A program made the position numbers and the translations under genes. 5,255 nucleotides of DNA from positions 1 through 5,255 of the forward strand of contig JALORT010000187.1 of the NCBI GenBank assembly GCA_025458755.1, given 5' to 3'. The notes beneath the pieces are model-generated. The model was not told where the DNA came from and ran no database searches. It saw only the letters and a program-made list of their open reading frames with translations. The stretch comes from Methylotetracoccus sp. (GTDB taxonomy: Bacteria > Pseudomonadota > Gammaproteobacteria > Methylococcales > Methylococcaceae). Every line of letters starts with the position of its first letter. Positions within the stretch are counted from its first letter, which is position 1. Below are positions 1 to 5,255 of the stretch, piece after piece.

Positions 1-956
1 TCGCGGTCGCCGAGTGCCGCCGCCAGCAGCGCATCGAACTGCTCGCGGCCTGCCTTCGCCTCGGTCAGCGTGAAAACTTCTTCCAGTTGGTCCACCACCA
101 GCAGAAACCGCTGCCCGGCAGGTACCCGTTCTCGGCACCAGTCGCGCAGCGCTTCCGGCGCCGACTGCAGGTCCCGCCGCAACGCGGTGAAACCGCTGCC
201 GCCCGGCAGCGCCTGTGACAGGCTCTGAGCCAAGTTGAGCAGCGGCTCGTGACCCGGCCGCATCAGCGCCACCGCCCAGTTGCGCGCCTCGGCACCGCCC
301 CGGGATTCGATCCAGCCGCGCCGCATCGCCGGGATCATGCCGGCCTGCACCAGCGAGGATTTGCCGACCCCGCTCGGTCCCTCGATCTGCAGCCAGCGCC
401 GGTACGTGCCATCACGCGTCGAGCCGAGCCGGGCCAGGGCTTCCAGCGTTTCGCTCTGGCGGCCGAAGAAAAACTCGGCGGTCGCTTCGGTGTAGGACTC
501 AAGCCCAGGATAAGGGCACACGGGACTCAGCGGAATCACCGCGCCCTGTTCGCCTGCAGCGGCGAAGCACGCGGCGAGACGCCGGTAGTCGTGATCGCTC
601 GGCTCGGCCGGGAGCATCTCCGCCTGGAAGATACTGAGGAAAGGCGGCAGATCCTCCGGCGTGACCCCCGGCAGGCGCAGCGGGAAGATCGGGAAGGCGC
701 CATTGGTGTCGAAATGGCGCTTCAGCGCGATGCTCAGCTCCAGCTTGACCCAGCGCTGGATGCCGCCGTGACCGATCAGGATGGCGTAGGCCGAACAGCG
801 GGTCAGCGCGTCCTGCAGCGTGTCGATCCAGCGGTCGCCGAGCCGGATCTCGTCCACGTCCTGCCATACGTCGGCGCCGGCCGCTCCCAGCCCCGCTTTC
901 AGCCGCGTGGCGGTCTGCCGGTCGGCGCCGGCGTAACTCAGAAAAATCGTGCCCAT
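1..956 (-). CDS. TIR domain-nSTAND1 NTPase protein (N-terminal 318 residues; runs off the left edge)
   Basis: The frame is open from ATG at 956-954 to base 1, giving 318 residues with the C-terminus outside the window. Residues 1-130 look like a bacterial TIR domain: the start IFLSYAGADR, a BB-loop-like DEIRLGDRW (35-43), and RWVKLEL (68-74), in which Glu73 falls at the catalytic Glu position of NAD-cleaving TIR domains such as SARM1. From about residue 147 the protein matches the nSTAND1 class: CPYPGLESY (147-155), EFFFGR (161-166), Walker A GPSGVGKSS (193-201) and Walker B LLVVDQLEEVF (285-295). In this family a C-terminal sensor, often WD40 or TPR repeats, triggers NTPase-driven oligomerisation and activates the effector. 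That part is not visible here, so the trigger is unknown. A role in antiphage defence or NAD depletion is inference from the architecture. The start is supported by GGGAG at 966-970, 9 nt upstream. The gene lies 106 nt downstream of the GH94 gene on the same strand. Confidence 0.88.
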   Translation of the reverse strand, partial: MGTIFLSYAGADRQTATRLKAGLGAAGADVWQDVDEIRLGDRWIDTLQDALTRCSAYAILIGHGGIQRWVKLELSIALKRHFDTNGAFPIFPLRLPGVTPEDLPPFLSIFQAEMLPAEPSDHDYRRLAACFAAAGEQGAVIPLSPVCPYPGLESYTEATAEFFFGRQSETLEALARLGSTRDGTYRRWLQIEGPSGVGKSSLVQAGMIPAMRRGWIESRGGAEARNWAVALMRPGHEPLLNLAQSLSQALPGGSGFTALRRDLQSAPEALRDWCRERVPAGQRFLLVVDQLEEVFTLTEAKAGREQFDALLAAALGDR

Positions 957-965
957 CGTTCCCGA

Positions 966-970
966 CTCCC
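966..970 (-). promoter_or_regulatory. Ribosome binding site of the TIR-nSTAND gene
   Basis: GGGAG on the minus strand lies 9 nt before the ATG at 956-954. A second, closer GGGA at 960-963 is only 3 nt from the start and is unlikely to be the main site. The site favours the ATG that begins directly with the TIR domain. Confidence 0.6.
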
Positions 971-1013
971 GATTGGACTCCCTGCATCGGCCGCGGGGCT
1001 CATTTGACGCTCG

Positions 1014-1038
1014 AAAACTTGCGTGCGCGTGGCGCACG
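1014..1038 (-). terminator. Possible weak intrinsic terminator after the GH94 gene
   Basis: Bases 1022-1038 form a perfect 7-bp GC-rich stem (CGTGCGC/GCGCACG) with a 3-nt loop. On the minus strand it is followed by CAAG and then TTTT (1017-1014). It begins 25 nt after the TGA of the GH94 gene and precedes the TIR-nSTAND start, so it could end or weaken transcription between the two genes. The T run is short and set back by 4 nt, so termination is only a possibility. Confidence 0.35.
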
Positions 1039-1062
1039 ATGCGGATTTCTGTTCCCTGGGCT

Positions 1063-1986
1063 TCAACCCAATGACACGACCAGCCGATTCTCGTGCTCCC
1101 GCAGCCGGTCGGCGACGTCGCTCATCTTAACGCGGGCGCCTCCGGTGCGGTACGGATTGGCTTCCCGTTCGAAGTCGAGGGGGATGCCGTTCAGCGTCAA
1201 CTCGGACGGGCCGTATCCGCGCTCAGCGATGCGGTAGATCACGGTCACGGGACGGTCGGCCAGCACCAGGTCGGCCTCGAGCCGACTCAGCGATTGCGGG
1301 ATCACCGGATCGATGATCAGCGCCGATTTGCGTTGCTCGAAGCCGAGCAGACAGCGGTGGATCAGGCGGCTGGCAATGCCGGGGCCGCTGGAATAAACGC
1401 GCCAGCCCCCCTCCACTGGCACCCTGCCCGCGATGACTTCCAGGTACCGTTCCGAGGCCTCGTAGCGGTCAGGAAAGACGGCGTCCGAACTGGAATAGTA
1501 GCAATTGGCCTGCCGCCACGCGGCATTCGGCACCACCGACCGGATCGCGATCGGATTCGCCTGGCACACGGCCAGAAAGAAAGCCTCGGCATCGCCGTAA
1601 CGCGCCATCGCTTCCGCATAACGGAGGTGCGCGTGGGTGTACATGATGCCGATCTCGCGGCCGAAGAACGAGCTGCTCTCCGCGCGCTGGAAATAGGTCT
1701 GCGGTCCGCCCTGGTAACGCGAAGGCCGATCGAACAGGCGCGCGCCATCCGGCGCCAGAAGATGCCCGCGGATCAACTCGATGTGCGCTTTCGCCTGCTC
1801 GGGCGTGAACAGATCATTGATGATGGCATGGATCATCGCCAACAGGCTGTACTGCATGCCGGTCTCTTCATCGCGGGGATGAACGAGATATTGGGGATCG
1901 CCGCTCTCCGGAAAATACGCGAAACCGGTCAGGACCTCGTCCTGGATCAAATAGAGCTGGAAATCCTCGCAGACTCGCGGGATGAT
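1063..1986 (-). CDS. C-terminal part of the GH94 phosphorylase (in frame after the TAG)
   Basis: This is the 307-codon in-frame continuation after the TAG, ending at TGA 1065-1063. Numbered on the full protein, it carries HPRDEETG (856-863), YFQRAE (918-923), FGREIG (928-933), HAHLRYAEAM (938-947), SSSD, and GGWRVYSSGPG (1013-1023), then a beta-rich tail. These blocks form the second half of the (alpha/alpha)6 catalytic barrel and, in GH94, supply phosphate-binding residues. The piece could be translated alone only from a non-ATG codon such as TTG at 1950-1948. No well-spaced ribosome binding site precedes that codon, and the first in-frame ATG falls inside the HPRDEETG-GMQYS region. Independent function is therefore unlikely. 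The sequence keeps family-conserved residues throughout and has no further stop, so decay, if any, is recent. Confidence 0.7.
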   Translation of the reverse strand: MIPRVCEDFQLYLIQDEVLTGFAYFPESGDPQYLVHPRDEETGMQYSLLAMIHAIINDLFTPEQAKAHIELIRGHLLAPDGARLFDRPSRYQGGPQTYFQRAESSSFFGREIGIMYTHAHLRYAEAMARYGDAEAFFLAVCQANPIAIRSVVPNAAWRQANCYYSSSDAVFPDRYEASERYLEVIAGRVPVEGGWRVYSSGPGIASRLIHRCLLGFEQRKSALIIDPVIPQSLSRLEADLVLADRPVTVIYRIAERGYGPSELTLNGIPLDFEREANPYRTGGARVKMSDVADRLREHENRLVVSLG

Positions 1987-1989
1987 CTA
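1987..1989 (-). other. In-frame amber (TAG) codon interrupting the GH94 gene
   Basis: On the minus strand the local reading is GTT GAA TAG ATC ATC, with the same frame conserved before and after. It sits in the stretch between the DWND motif and the EDFQLYLIQDEV segment, where relatives have a variable helix. One base change would restore a sense codon such as CAG, GAG, AAG or TGG. The neighbouring ABM gene uses TAG as its true stop, which argues against general reassignment of TAG in this genome. Confidence 0.9.
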
Positions 1990-4446
1990 TTCAACCCGAT
2001 CGGCCCGCTCGGTCAACCCGAGCATGCGCAGGGCCTTGCCCAGCGTCGCCAGCGTCTGGTAGTGCAGCGTAACCGTCCAGGCGCTGCACAGGCGCTCGCG
2101 CATCGCCGGGTCCGCCGGCTGCAGCGAGTCGTTCCAGTCGCCGTGGCCGTACGCGGCCAACGCGGTGCCGGGAATCACGCGCCGGGCAATAACCGCCAAC
2201 GCCCGCTCCACATGACCCCATACCGTTTCGCTCTCGGCCGCCTGGTCCCCATCGGGATGAAAGTAGACCACCGGCTCATCGAGCAGCGACACATCCTCCG
2301 CGGCCAGCAGGTATTGGGCCAGAGCCAGCAACGGCCAGAACACAATGTCGCCGTGCGAATCGCCGGCGCGTATGTCCCGATCGCGCTCAAAGAACGTGAA
2401 CCACTGCGGCCAGTCGCCATCGGCGTTTTGCGACTTGAACACGCGGAGCAGCAGATCGCGCAGCGGCGCCCACAGACCGAATCCCAGCAACAATTCGACC
2501 GGACCCTGACAGATGTCGCGGGTGCCCCAGCCGCCGCCTGAAAACTGCTCGAGACCGCGCGGCGCCAGGTAGTGGATCAAGGCATTGTGGGTGAACCAGG
2601 GAAGAATTTCCTCCAACCGTCCAACGTCGCCGCCGAACGGTGAAACAGGTTCCGCACTGGGACGAAGCTGCCCCAGCAGCATCGGCACCGGCTCCGCGGC
2701 GGCCTCGTCCTGCCGCGGCGCAGGCTCGACCAGGTGCCCTGTGATGCGAAAGCCCGCCGCTTTGGCCGGGCAAGTGATGACGACTAGAAACGGCTGATCC
2801 CGCGACTGACCGTCGGCAAACAGCAGTTCGTCACCGCCGACCTGCTCGATGCCAGTGCCGCCGACCGGGTCGACGCGGAAATAGCCTTCCGGAAAGCGCC
2901 GCCCGACATCCGATTCCAGACTCGGGGACACGATGATCCCGTTTTTATCGCGGTCGTACCGCACCGGGACGGCATCGGCGCCGTCGTCGCCATTAAGCGC
3001 GATCCGGTTCGAGATCAGAAAGCGGCACGGCGTTCCTTCCAACACGTCGATCGCCAGTGTCACTGCATGCTGTTCGGTGTCGGCCGTGCAGCTTACCGCG
3101 ACGACTCCAGCGGCATGTTTGTAGATCCAGCGCGCGCCATCCAGCGTCATTTCAAACGCCGAAGGCATTTCCAGCAGGTGATATCCGTCGAGCAATTCGA
3201 CGAACACGCGCTGACCGCCGGAAAGAAAGAGATTCAGGTAAGCCCGCGTCGCCGAGAGCAGCCGGTTGATGTTGACATGCCCCTGAGTCAGCAGCGAGTT
3301 GAACACCCCTTTCATCCACAGCGTGGAGGTGAGCGACGACTCGTCCGGTGTCAGATGCCGGCCGCTACGGATCATGTGCCCGTGAGGCCGCAACACCATC
3401 GCCTCCTTCGCCTTCAGCACGACATGATGATTGGGCCCGGTGAAGAACGACAGCAGCGCGCCCTGCTCTACTTCCTCCTCGCGCCGGTCGTCGTCAAAGA
3501 GCTGCTCGATGTCGCTGGTATCCAGGTCCTGCGTCAGCAGCGGGCGTGGATGGCTGAACAGCGTGGAGACCACGTCGGAGGCAGTGCCGAGATTGTTGGG
3601 GATGAGATGTGGCTGAGCTTCCGGCAGCGCCAAAACGCGGTCCACAAAATTCAAGTCGGTTTCTGAGCTGGCCGCGGGATGATCCGCTTCGAACCAGCCG
3701 AAGAATCCCTTGTCCGCAACATCGCCGGGAACCAGGCAGAGGGACTGGTCCTGGATCACCGCCATCGAATGCTCGTGTTGCCAGCGCCGGTTCGGCAGCA
3801 CCGGCACTCCCAGCGCTGCCGGCGTGCTCCCGCCCTGCTGCGCGCGGCCGTAAAGCTGCAGTGCGTCGGTCGCAAAGCCGGCACCCTTGCCCAACGACCC
3901 GATCAGTGTCCATGGCTGGCGCCCGCCCATCGACAGATTCTGGCGCACCGCCAATACCCAGCCGCGTTCGGGATGTTCCAGCGGAGTGTGGTCCACATAC
4001 TGACTGACGTAGTACTCGTTCAGCCGGACCGCCCCGTAATGCGCCAAAGCCACATCCTGGACATAGACCAAATCGATCAGTGCGGCTCGGTCGCCCGCGT
4101 TTTCAAGCTGCACATGCCAGAACCAGCTCGGTGCCGTCTCGGCCAGCACCAACACGGCCCGATAACGAATCTGCTCCCACTCGCCCGCGACCACCAGCCG
4201 ATCGTTGTCGAGACCGATGCGGCTCCCGCTGCCTGGCCCCAACAGCGGTAGGCAACCGACGTTCTTGGCGCGCCGCCGGAGGTAAAGATTGGCCAAGCCG
4301 CCCTCAATCTCATCACCGGGAAAAAGATTCAGCACGATATCCCGGTGATCGATCCGCTTGATGGAACCGTTGGCGTTCACCTGCACGGTGAGACCGCTCG
4401 GACTCTGCAGCGTCAAGGGAAAGGCAGGAGAAGAGGACTCATTCAT
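1987..4446 (-). CDS. N-terminal 819 residues of the GH94 phosphorylase
   Basis: The frame starts at ATG 4446-4444 and stops at TAG 1989-1987. Residues 1 to about 300 form the beta-sandwich N-terminal domain of GH94, including NEYYVSQYVDHTP (143-155). A second beta-rich stretch with GALLSFFTGPNHHVVLKAKE and the RPHGHMI motif follows (about 329-360). The catalytic barrel begins near 612, with GLEQFSGGGWGTRD (631-644), GDWPQWF (677-683), DSHGDIVFWPL (696-706) and GHGDWND (767-773); the general-acid Asp of GH94 lies in this last region, though I do not assign which Asp. The stop falls 46 residues after GHGDWND, in the middle of the barrel, so the product as written should be misfolded or inactive. 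No glycosyltransferase domain precedes it, which separates it from the very large cyclic beta-1,2-glucan synthases (NdvB type). AAGGA 10 nt upstream supports the start. Confidence 0.85.
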   Translation of the reverse strand: MNESSSPAFPLTLQSPSGLTVQVNANGSIKRIDHRDIVLNLFPGDEIEGGLANLYLRRRAKNVGCLPLLGPGSGSRIGLDNDRLVVAGEWEQIRYRAVLVLAETAPSWFWHVQLENAGDRAALIDLVYVQDVALAHYGAVRLNEYYVSQYVDHTPLEHPERGWVLAVRQNLSMGGRQPWTLIGSLGKGAGFATDALQLYGRAQQGGSTPAALGVPVLPNRRWQHEHSMAVIQDQSLCLVPGDVADKGFFGWFEADHPAASSETDLNFVDRVLALPEAQPHLIPNNLGTASDVVSTLFSHPRPLLTQDLDTSDIEQLFDDDRREEEVEQGALLSFFTGPNHHVVLKAKEAMVLRPHGHMIRSGRHLTPDESSLTSTLWMKGVFNSLLTQGHVNINRLLSATRAYLNLFLSGGQRVFVELLDGYHLLEMPSAFEMTLDGARWIYKHAAGVVAVSCTADTEQHAVTLAIDVLEGTPCRFLISNRIALNGDDGADAVPVRYDRDKNGIIVSPSLESDVGRRFPEGYFRVDPVGGTGIEQVGGDELLFADGQSRDQPFLVVITCPAKAAGFRITGHLVEPAPRQDEAAAEPVPMLLGQLRPSAEPVSPFGGDVGRLEEILPWFTHNALIHYLAPRGLEQFSGGGWGTRDICQGPVELLLGFGLWAPLRDLLLRVFKSQNADGDWPQWFTFFERDRDIRAGDSHGDIVFWPLLALAQYLLAAEDVSLLDEPVVYFHPDGDQAAESETVWGHVERALAVIARRVIPGTALAAYGHGDWNDSLQPADPAMRERLCSAWTVTLHYQTLATLGKALRMLGLTERADRVE

Positions 4447-4456
4447 GGCGGCATGA

Positions 4457-4461
4457 TCCTT
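4457..4461 (-). promoter_or_regulatory. Ribosome binding site of the GH94 gene
   Basis: AAGGA on the minus strand lies 10 nt before ATG 4446. Another ATG at 4454-4452 is only 2 nt from the motif and opens a three-codon frame (Met-Pro-Pro-stop) whose TGA overlaps the GH94 start codon. The spacing favours 4446 as the real start. Confidence 0.55.
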
Positions 4462-4740
4462 GGGTCTGTTGTTGTTGGAGTGATCACGAGCGCTCTACCG
4501 TACCCGTCCGGGCCGGTCGCCGCAAGACATACCTTGACCAGACCGAGCGACCTGCACGCCCGCCGTCATGGCCCGCAATACCTGCCGACCATTCCTAAGA
4601 AAAGGCACCTCTCCTTTATCTCTCCACGACACGCGTCCGGCGCCCAGCCTCCACATACGCAAAAGTTCCTGAACTCGCAGCCGGAATCGCTATCTTAATG
4701 CCGAGCCCGCGGTCAATTTCGGGCTGACTGTTCCAGAAAC

Positions 4741-4751
4741 GTAAACGCTTA
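4741..4751. promoter_or_regulatory. Possible LacI/CcpA-family operator core
   Basis: GTAAACGCTTA matches the 11-base core of the cre-like pattern GWAANCGNTNW, and TAAACGCTTA is a 10-base palindrome around CG with one mismatched pair. LacI-family sugar regulators bind sites of this type, which would suit the sugar phosphorylase on the other side of the region. The outermost bases of the cre consensus do not match. The site sits about 290 bases from the GH94 start but only 32 from the ABM start, so it could equally concern the ABM gene or be chance. Confidence 0.25.
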
Positions 4752-4769
4752 ACGCCCTATGAACGGTGC

Positions 4770-4774
4770 GGGAG
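4770..4774 (+). promoter_or_regulatory. Ribosome binding site that decides the ABM gene start
   Basis: GGGAG lies 9 nt before ATG 4784-4786. A longer frame beginning at GTG 4766-4768 would put this motif inside the coding region and leave no upstream site, so the ATG is preferred. Confidence 0.65.
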
Positions 4775-4783
4775 AAAACCACG

Positions 4784-5086
4784 ATGTTCATCGCAATGAA
4801 CCGCTTCAAGATTGCGCGCGGCCGGGAAGACGACTTCGTGTCGGTGTGGAAGAGCCGCGAGAGCTACCTGGACGGTGTTCCGGGATTCAAGTCGTTCAAC
4901 TTGCTGCGCGGACCCGAACACGAGGAGTTTACGCTGTTCGCCTCGCACTCGATTTGGGAATCCTCGGAGGCATTCGACAACTGGACTCATTCCGAAGCGT
5001 TTCGCAAAGCCCACGCCAGCGCTGGCGGAGCCAGGGATTTATACCTCGGGCACCCACAATTCGAGGGTTTCGAGGTGGTGTTATAG
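4784..5086 (+). CDS. ABM-family monooxygenase, IsdG/HmoA-like heme-degrading type
   Basis: The 100-residue product (ATG 4784-4786, TAG 5084-5086) matches the antibiotic-biosynthesis-monooxygenase fold: the start MFIAMNRFKI, a central GVPGFKSFNLLRGPE turn-strand, FTLFASHSIWES, and AFDNWTHSEAFRKAHA. Asn6, Trp67 and His77 fall at almost exactly the positions of the catalytic triad of Staphylococcus IsdG (Asn7, Trp67, His77), whose dimers bind heme, ruffle it and oxidatively open the ring to release iron. The length is typical. There is no signal peptide or membrane segment, so the protein should be cytoplasmic. It is transcribed away from the GH94 gene and has no heme transport genes beside it in the window. 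I saw no Fur-box-like sequence upstream. Fold assignment is firm; heme degradation is the likeliest role, but other ABM members of unknown substrate share the fold. Confidence 0.85.
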   Translation: MFIAMNRFKIARGREDDFVSVWKSRESYLDGVPGFKSFNLLRGPEHEEFTLFASHSIWESSEAFDNWTHSEAFRKAHASAGGARDLYLGHPQFEGFEVVL

Positions 5087-5255
5087 CAGCGGTGTCAAGA
5101 CAGTCGGGGCGTGTGACGCCAAACACTGGCTAGGAGCCTGTCGGGCTTGTAAATATTCGGCCAAGCATATTTAGCGAGTCAGCAATCCTCGGAAGCGCCG
5201 TTCCAAGGGATACAACCAGAGGTCTTTGATCGGGACGCTTGGTTTCCCTGCGGGG
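5087..5255. other. Unassigned right-edge region
   Basis: After the ABM stop there is no recognisable gene. A short hairpin GGCGT-GTG-ACGCC occurs at 5108-5120 but has no T run after it. The stretch CTAGGAGCCTGTCGGGCTTG beginning near 5130 recalls the ends of some insertion sequences, but no matching inverted end or transposase is in view. Two plus-strand frames stay open to the window edge without a standard start codon, so no partial gene is called. Confidence 0.3.
5150..5173. repeat. AT-rich perfect inverted repeat
   Basis: TAAATAT (5150-5156) and ATATTTA (5167-5173) form a perfect 7-bp inverted repeat around a 10-base spacer. It stands out in a GC-rich window and lies in the non-coding stretch after the ABM gene. 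The stem has only A-T pairs and no T run follows, so it is a poor intrinsic terminator. It could be a protein binding site for a gene beyond the right edge. Confidence 0.45.

Larger units (their letters stand above)
1063..4446 (-). pseudogene. GH94 phosphorylase, probable 1,2-beta-oligoglucan phosphorylase, interrupted by an in-frame TAG
   Basis: The whole reading frame is 1127 codon positions before the TGA at 1065-1063, close to the roughly 1100 residues of stand-alone GH94 1,2-beta-oligoglucan phosphorylases (EC 2.4.1.333, for example Listeria innocua Lin1839). Conserved blocks recalled from that subfamily appear in order on both sides of the stop: NEYYVSQYVDHTP, the GLEQFSGGGWGTRD run, GDWPQWF, DSHGD and GHGDWND before it; HPRDEETG, FQRAE, FGREIG, HAHLRYAEAM and GGWRVYSSGPG after it. 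The enzyme would split beta-1,2-gluco-oligosaccharides with phosphate to give glucose 1-phosphate, and no signal peptide is visible, so it should be cytoplasmic. The frame does not shift: only codon 820 (TAG, 1987-1989) breaks it. Whether this is a true pseudogene, a sequence error or readthrough cannot be decided here. GH94 membership is firm; the substrate is inferred from similarity. Confidence 0.8.
4447..4783. other. Divergent intergenic region between the GH94 and ABM genes
   Basis: This 337-base stretch separates the minus-strand GH94 gene from the plus-strand ABM gene and should hold both promoters. I find no convincing sigma70 -35/-10 pair for either gene. Visible structure: an imperfect GC-rich dyad at 4497-4517 (ACCG...CCCG-TC-CGGG...CGGT), the 8-bp palindrome GAGCGCTC at 4488-4495, the 6-bp palindrome TGATCA at 4481-4486, and the LacI-type operator core at 4741-4751. 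A plus-strand open frame crosses part of it, but its protein has no family-like features and it overlaps the GH94 start, so I do not call a gene. No tRNA-like or riboswitch-like fold was recognised. Confidence 0.5.

Noticed and set aside
499..987. Minus-strand open frame of 162 codons overlapping the TIR domain
   Set aside because: It is a shifted frame of the real TIR-nSTAND gene, rich in Arg and Ala and without motifs.
249..1007. Plus-strand open frame of 252 codons opposite the TIR-nSTAND gene
   Set aside because: It overlaps the TIR and P-loop coding sequence, whose motifs are unmistakable on the minus strand, and encodes a low-complexity Arg/Ala-rich product.
1063..1950. Separate gene starting at TTG 1950
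   Set aside because: It has no well-spaced ribosome binding site, and the 12 codons before it (from 1986) also match the family, so it is the tail of the interrupted GH94 protein and not an independent gene.
1950..1989. Frameshift as the cause of the GH94 split
   Set aside because: The distance between the two parts is a multiple of three and the conserved reading continues in the same frame, so only the TAG codon breaks it.
1093..2541. Long plus-strand open frame of 482 codons opposite the GH94 gene
   Set aside because: It is the antisense of a clear GH94 coding region in GC-rich DNA, has an Arg/Gln/Ala-rich composition with no recognisable motif, and its opposite strand explains the sequence fully.
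4766..4783. Longer ABM protein starting at GTG 4766
   Set aside because: The extra six residues overlap the GGGAG ribosome binding site, and the family N-terminus begins at MFIAMN.
5175..5255. Start of a transposase gene at the right edge
   Set aside because: The open frame has no start codon and its residues only vaguely recall IS1182-type N-termini, which is too weak to call.
1..5255. CRISPR array, tRNA or rRNA gene
   Set aside because: I saw no regularly spaced direct repeats, cloverleaf-like sequence or conserved rRNA segments anywhere in the window.

Overview
This window comes from a GC-rich bacterium that I cannot place taxonomically. The protein types (an orphan GH94 sugar phosphorylase, a TIR-nSTAND signalling ATPase and an IsdG-like monooxygenase) fit many environmental Proteobacteria, Acidobacteria or similar groups. 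All three genes have plausible GGGAG or AAGGA ribosome binding sites 9 to 10 nt from their starts, so standard bacterial translation applies.

Layout from left to right. Bases 1-956, minus strand, hold the first 318 codons of a large protein that runs off the left edge: an N-terminal TIR domain followed by an nSTAND1-type P-loop NTPase. This is the architecture of bacterial immune or signalling STAND proteins. Bases 957-1062 are a short gap with the ribosome binding site of that gene and a GC-rich hairpin. Bases 1063-4446, minus strand, encode one long stand-alone GH94 glycoside phosphorylase resembling 1,2-beta-oligoglucan (sophoro-oligosaccharide) phosphorylase. Its reading frame is cut by a single in-frame TAG codon at 1987-1989. 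The 307 codons after the stop stay in the same frame and carry the conserved C-terminal half of the family, so this is a point nonsense change, a sequencing error or readthrough, not a frameshift. Bases 4447-4783 are a divergent intergenic region with a LacI/CcpA-like operator core at 4741-4751. Bases 4784-5086, plus strand, encode a 100-residue ABM-fold monooxygenase with the Asn6/Trp67/His77 triad of IsdG-type heme-degrading enzymes. Bases 5087-5255 hold no recognisable gene, but contain a perfect 7-bp AT-rich inverted repeat.

I see no shared pathway. The phosphorylase would recycle beta-1,2-glucan fragments to glucose 1-phosphate, the ABM protein may act on heme, and the TIR-nSTAND gene looks like an accessory defence or signalling locus downstream of the phosphorylase. 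No transporter, glucanase or beta-1,2-glucan synthase domain lies in the window. The two points most worth checking are the amber codon inside the otherwise intact GH94 gene and the rest of the TIR-nSTAND protein beyond the left edge.
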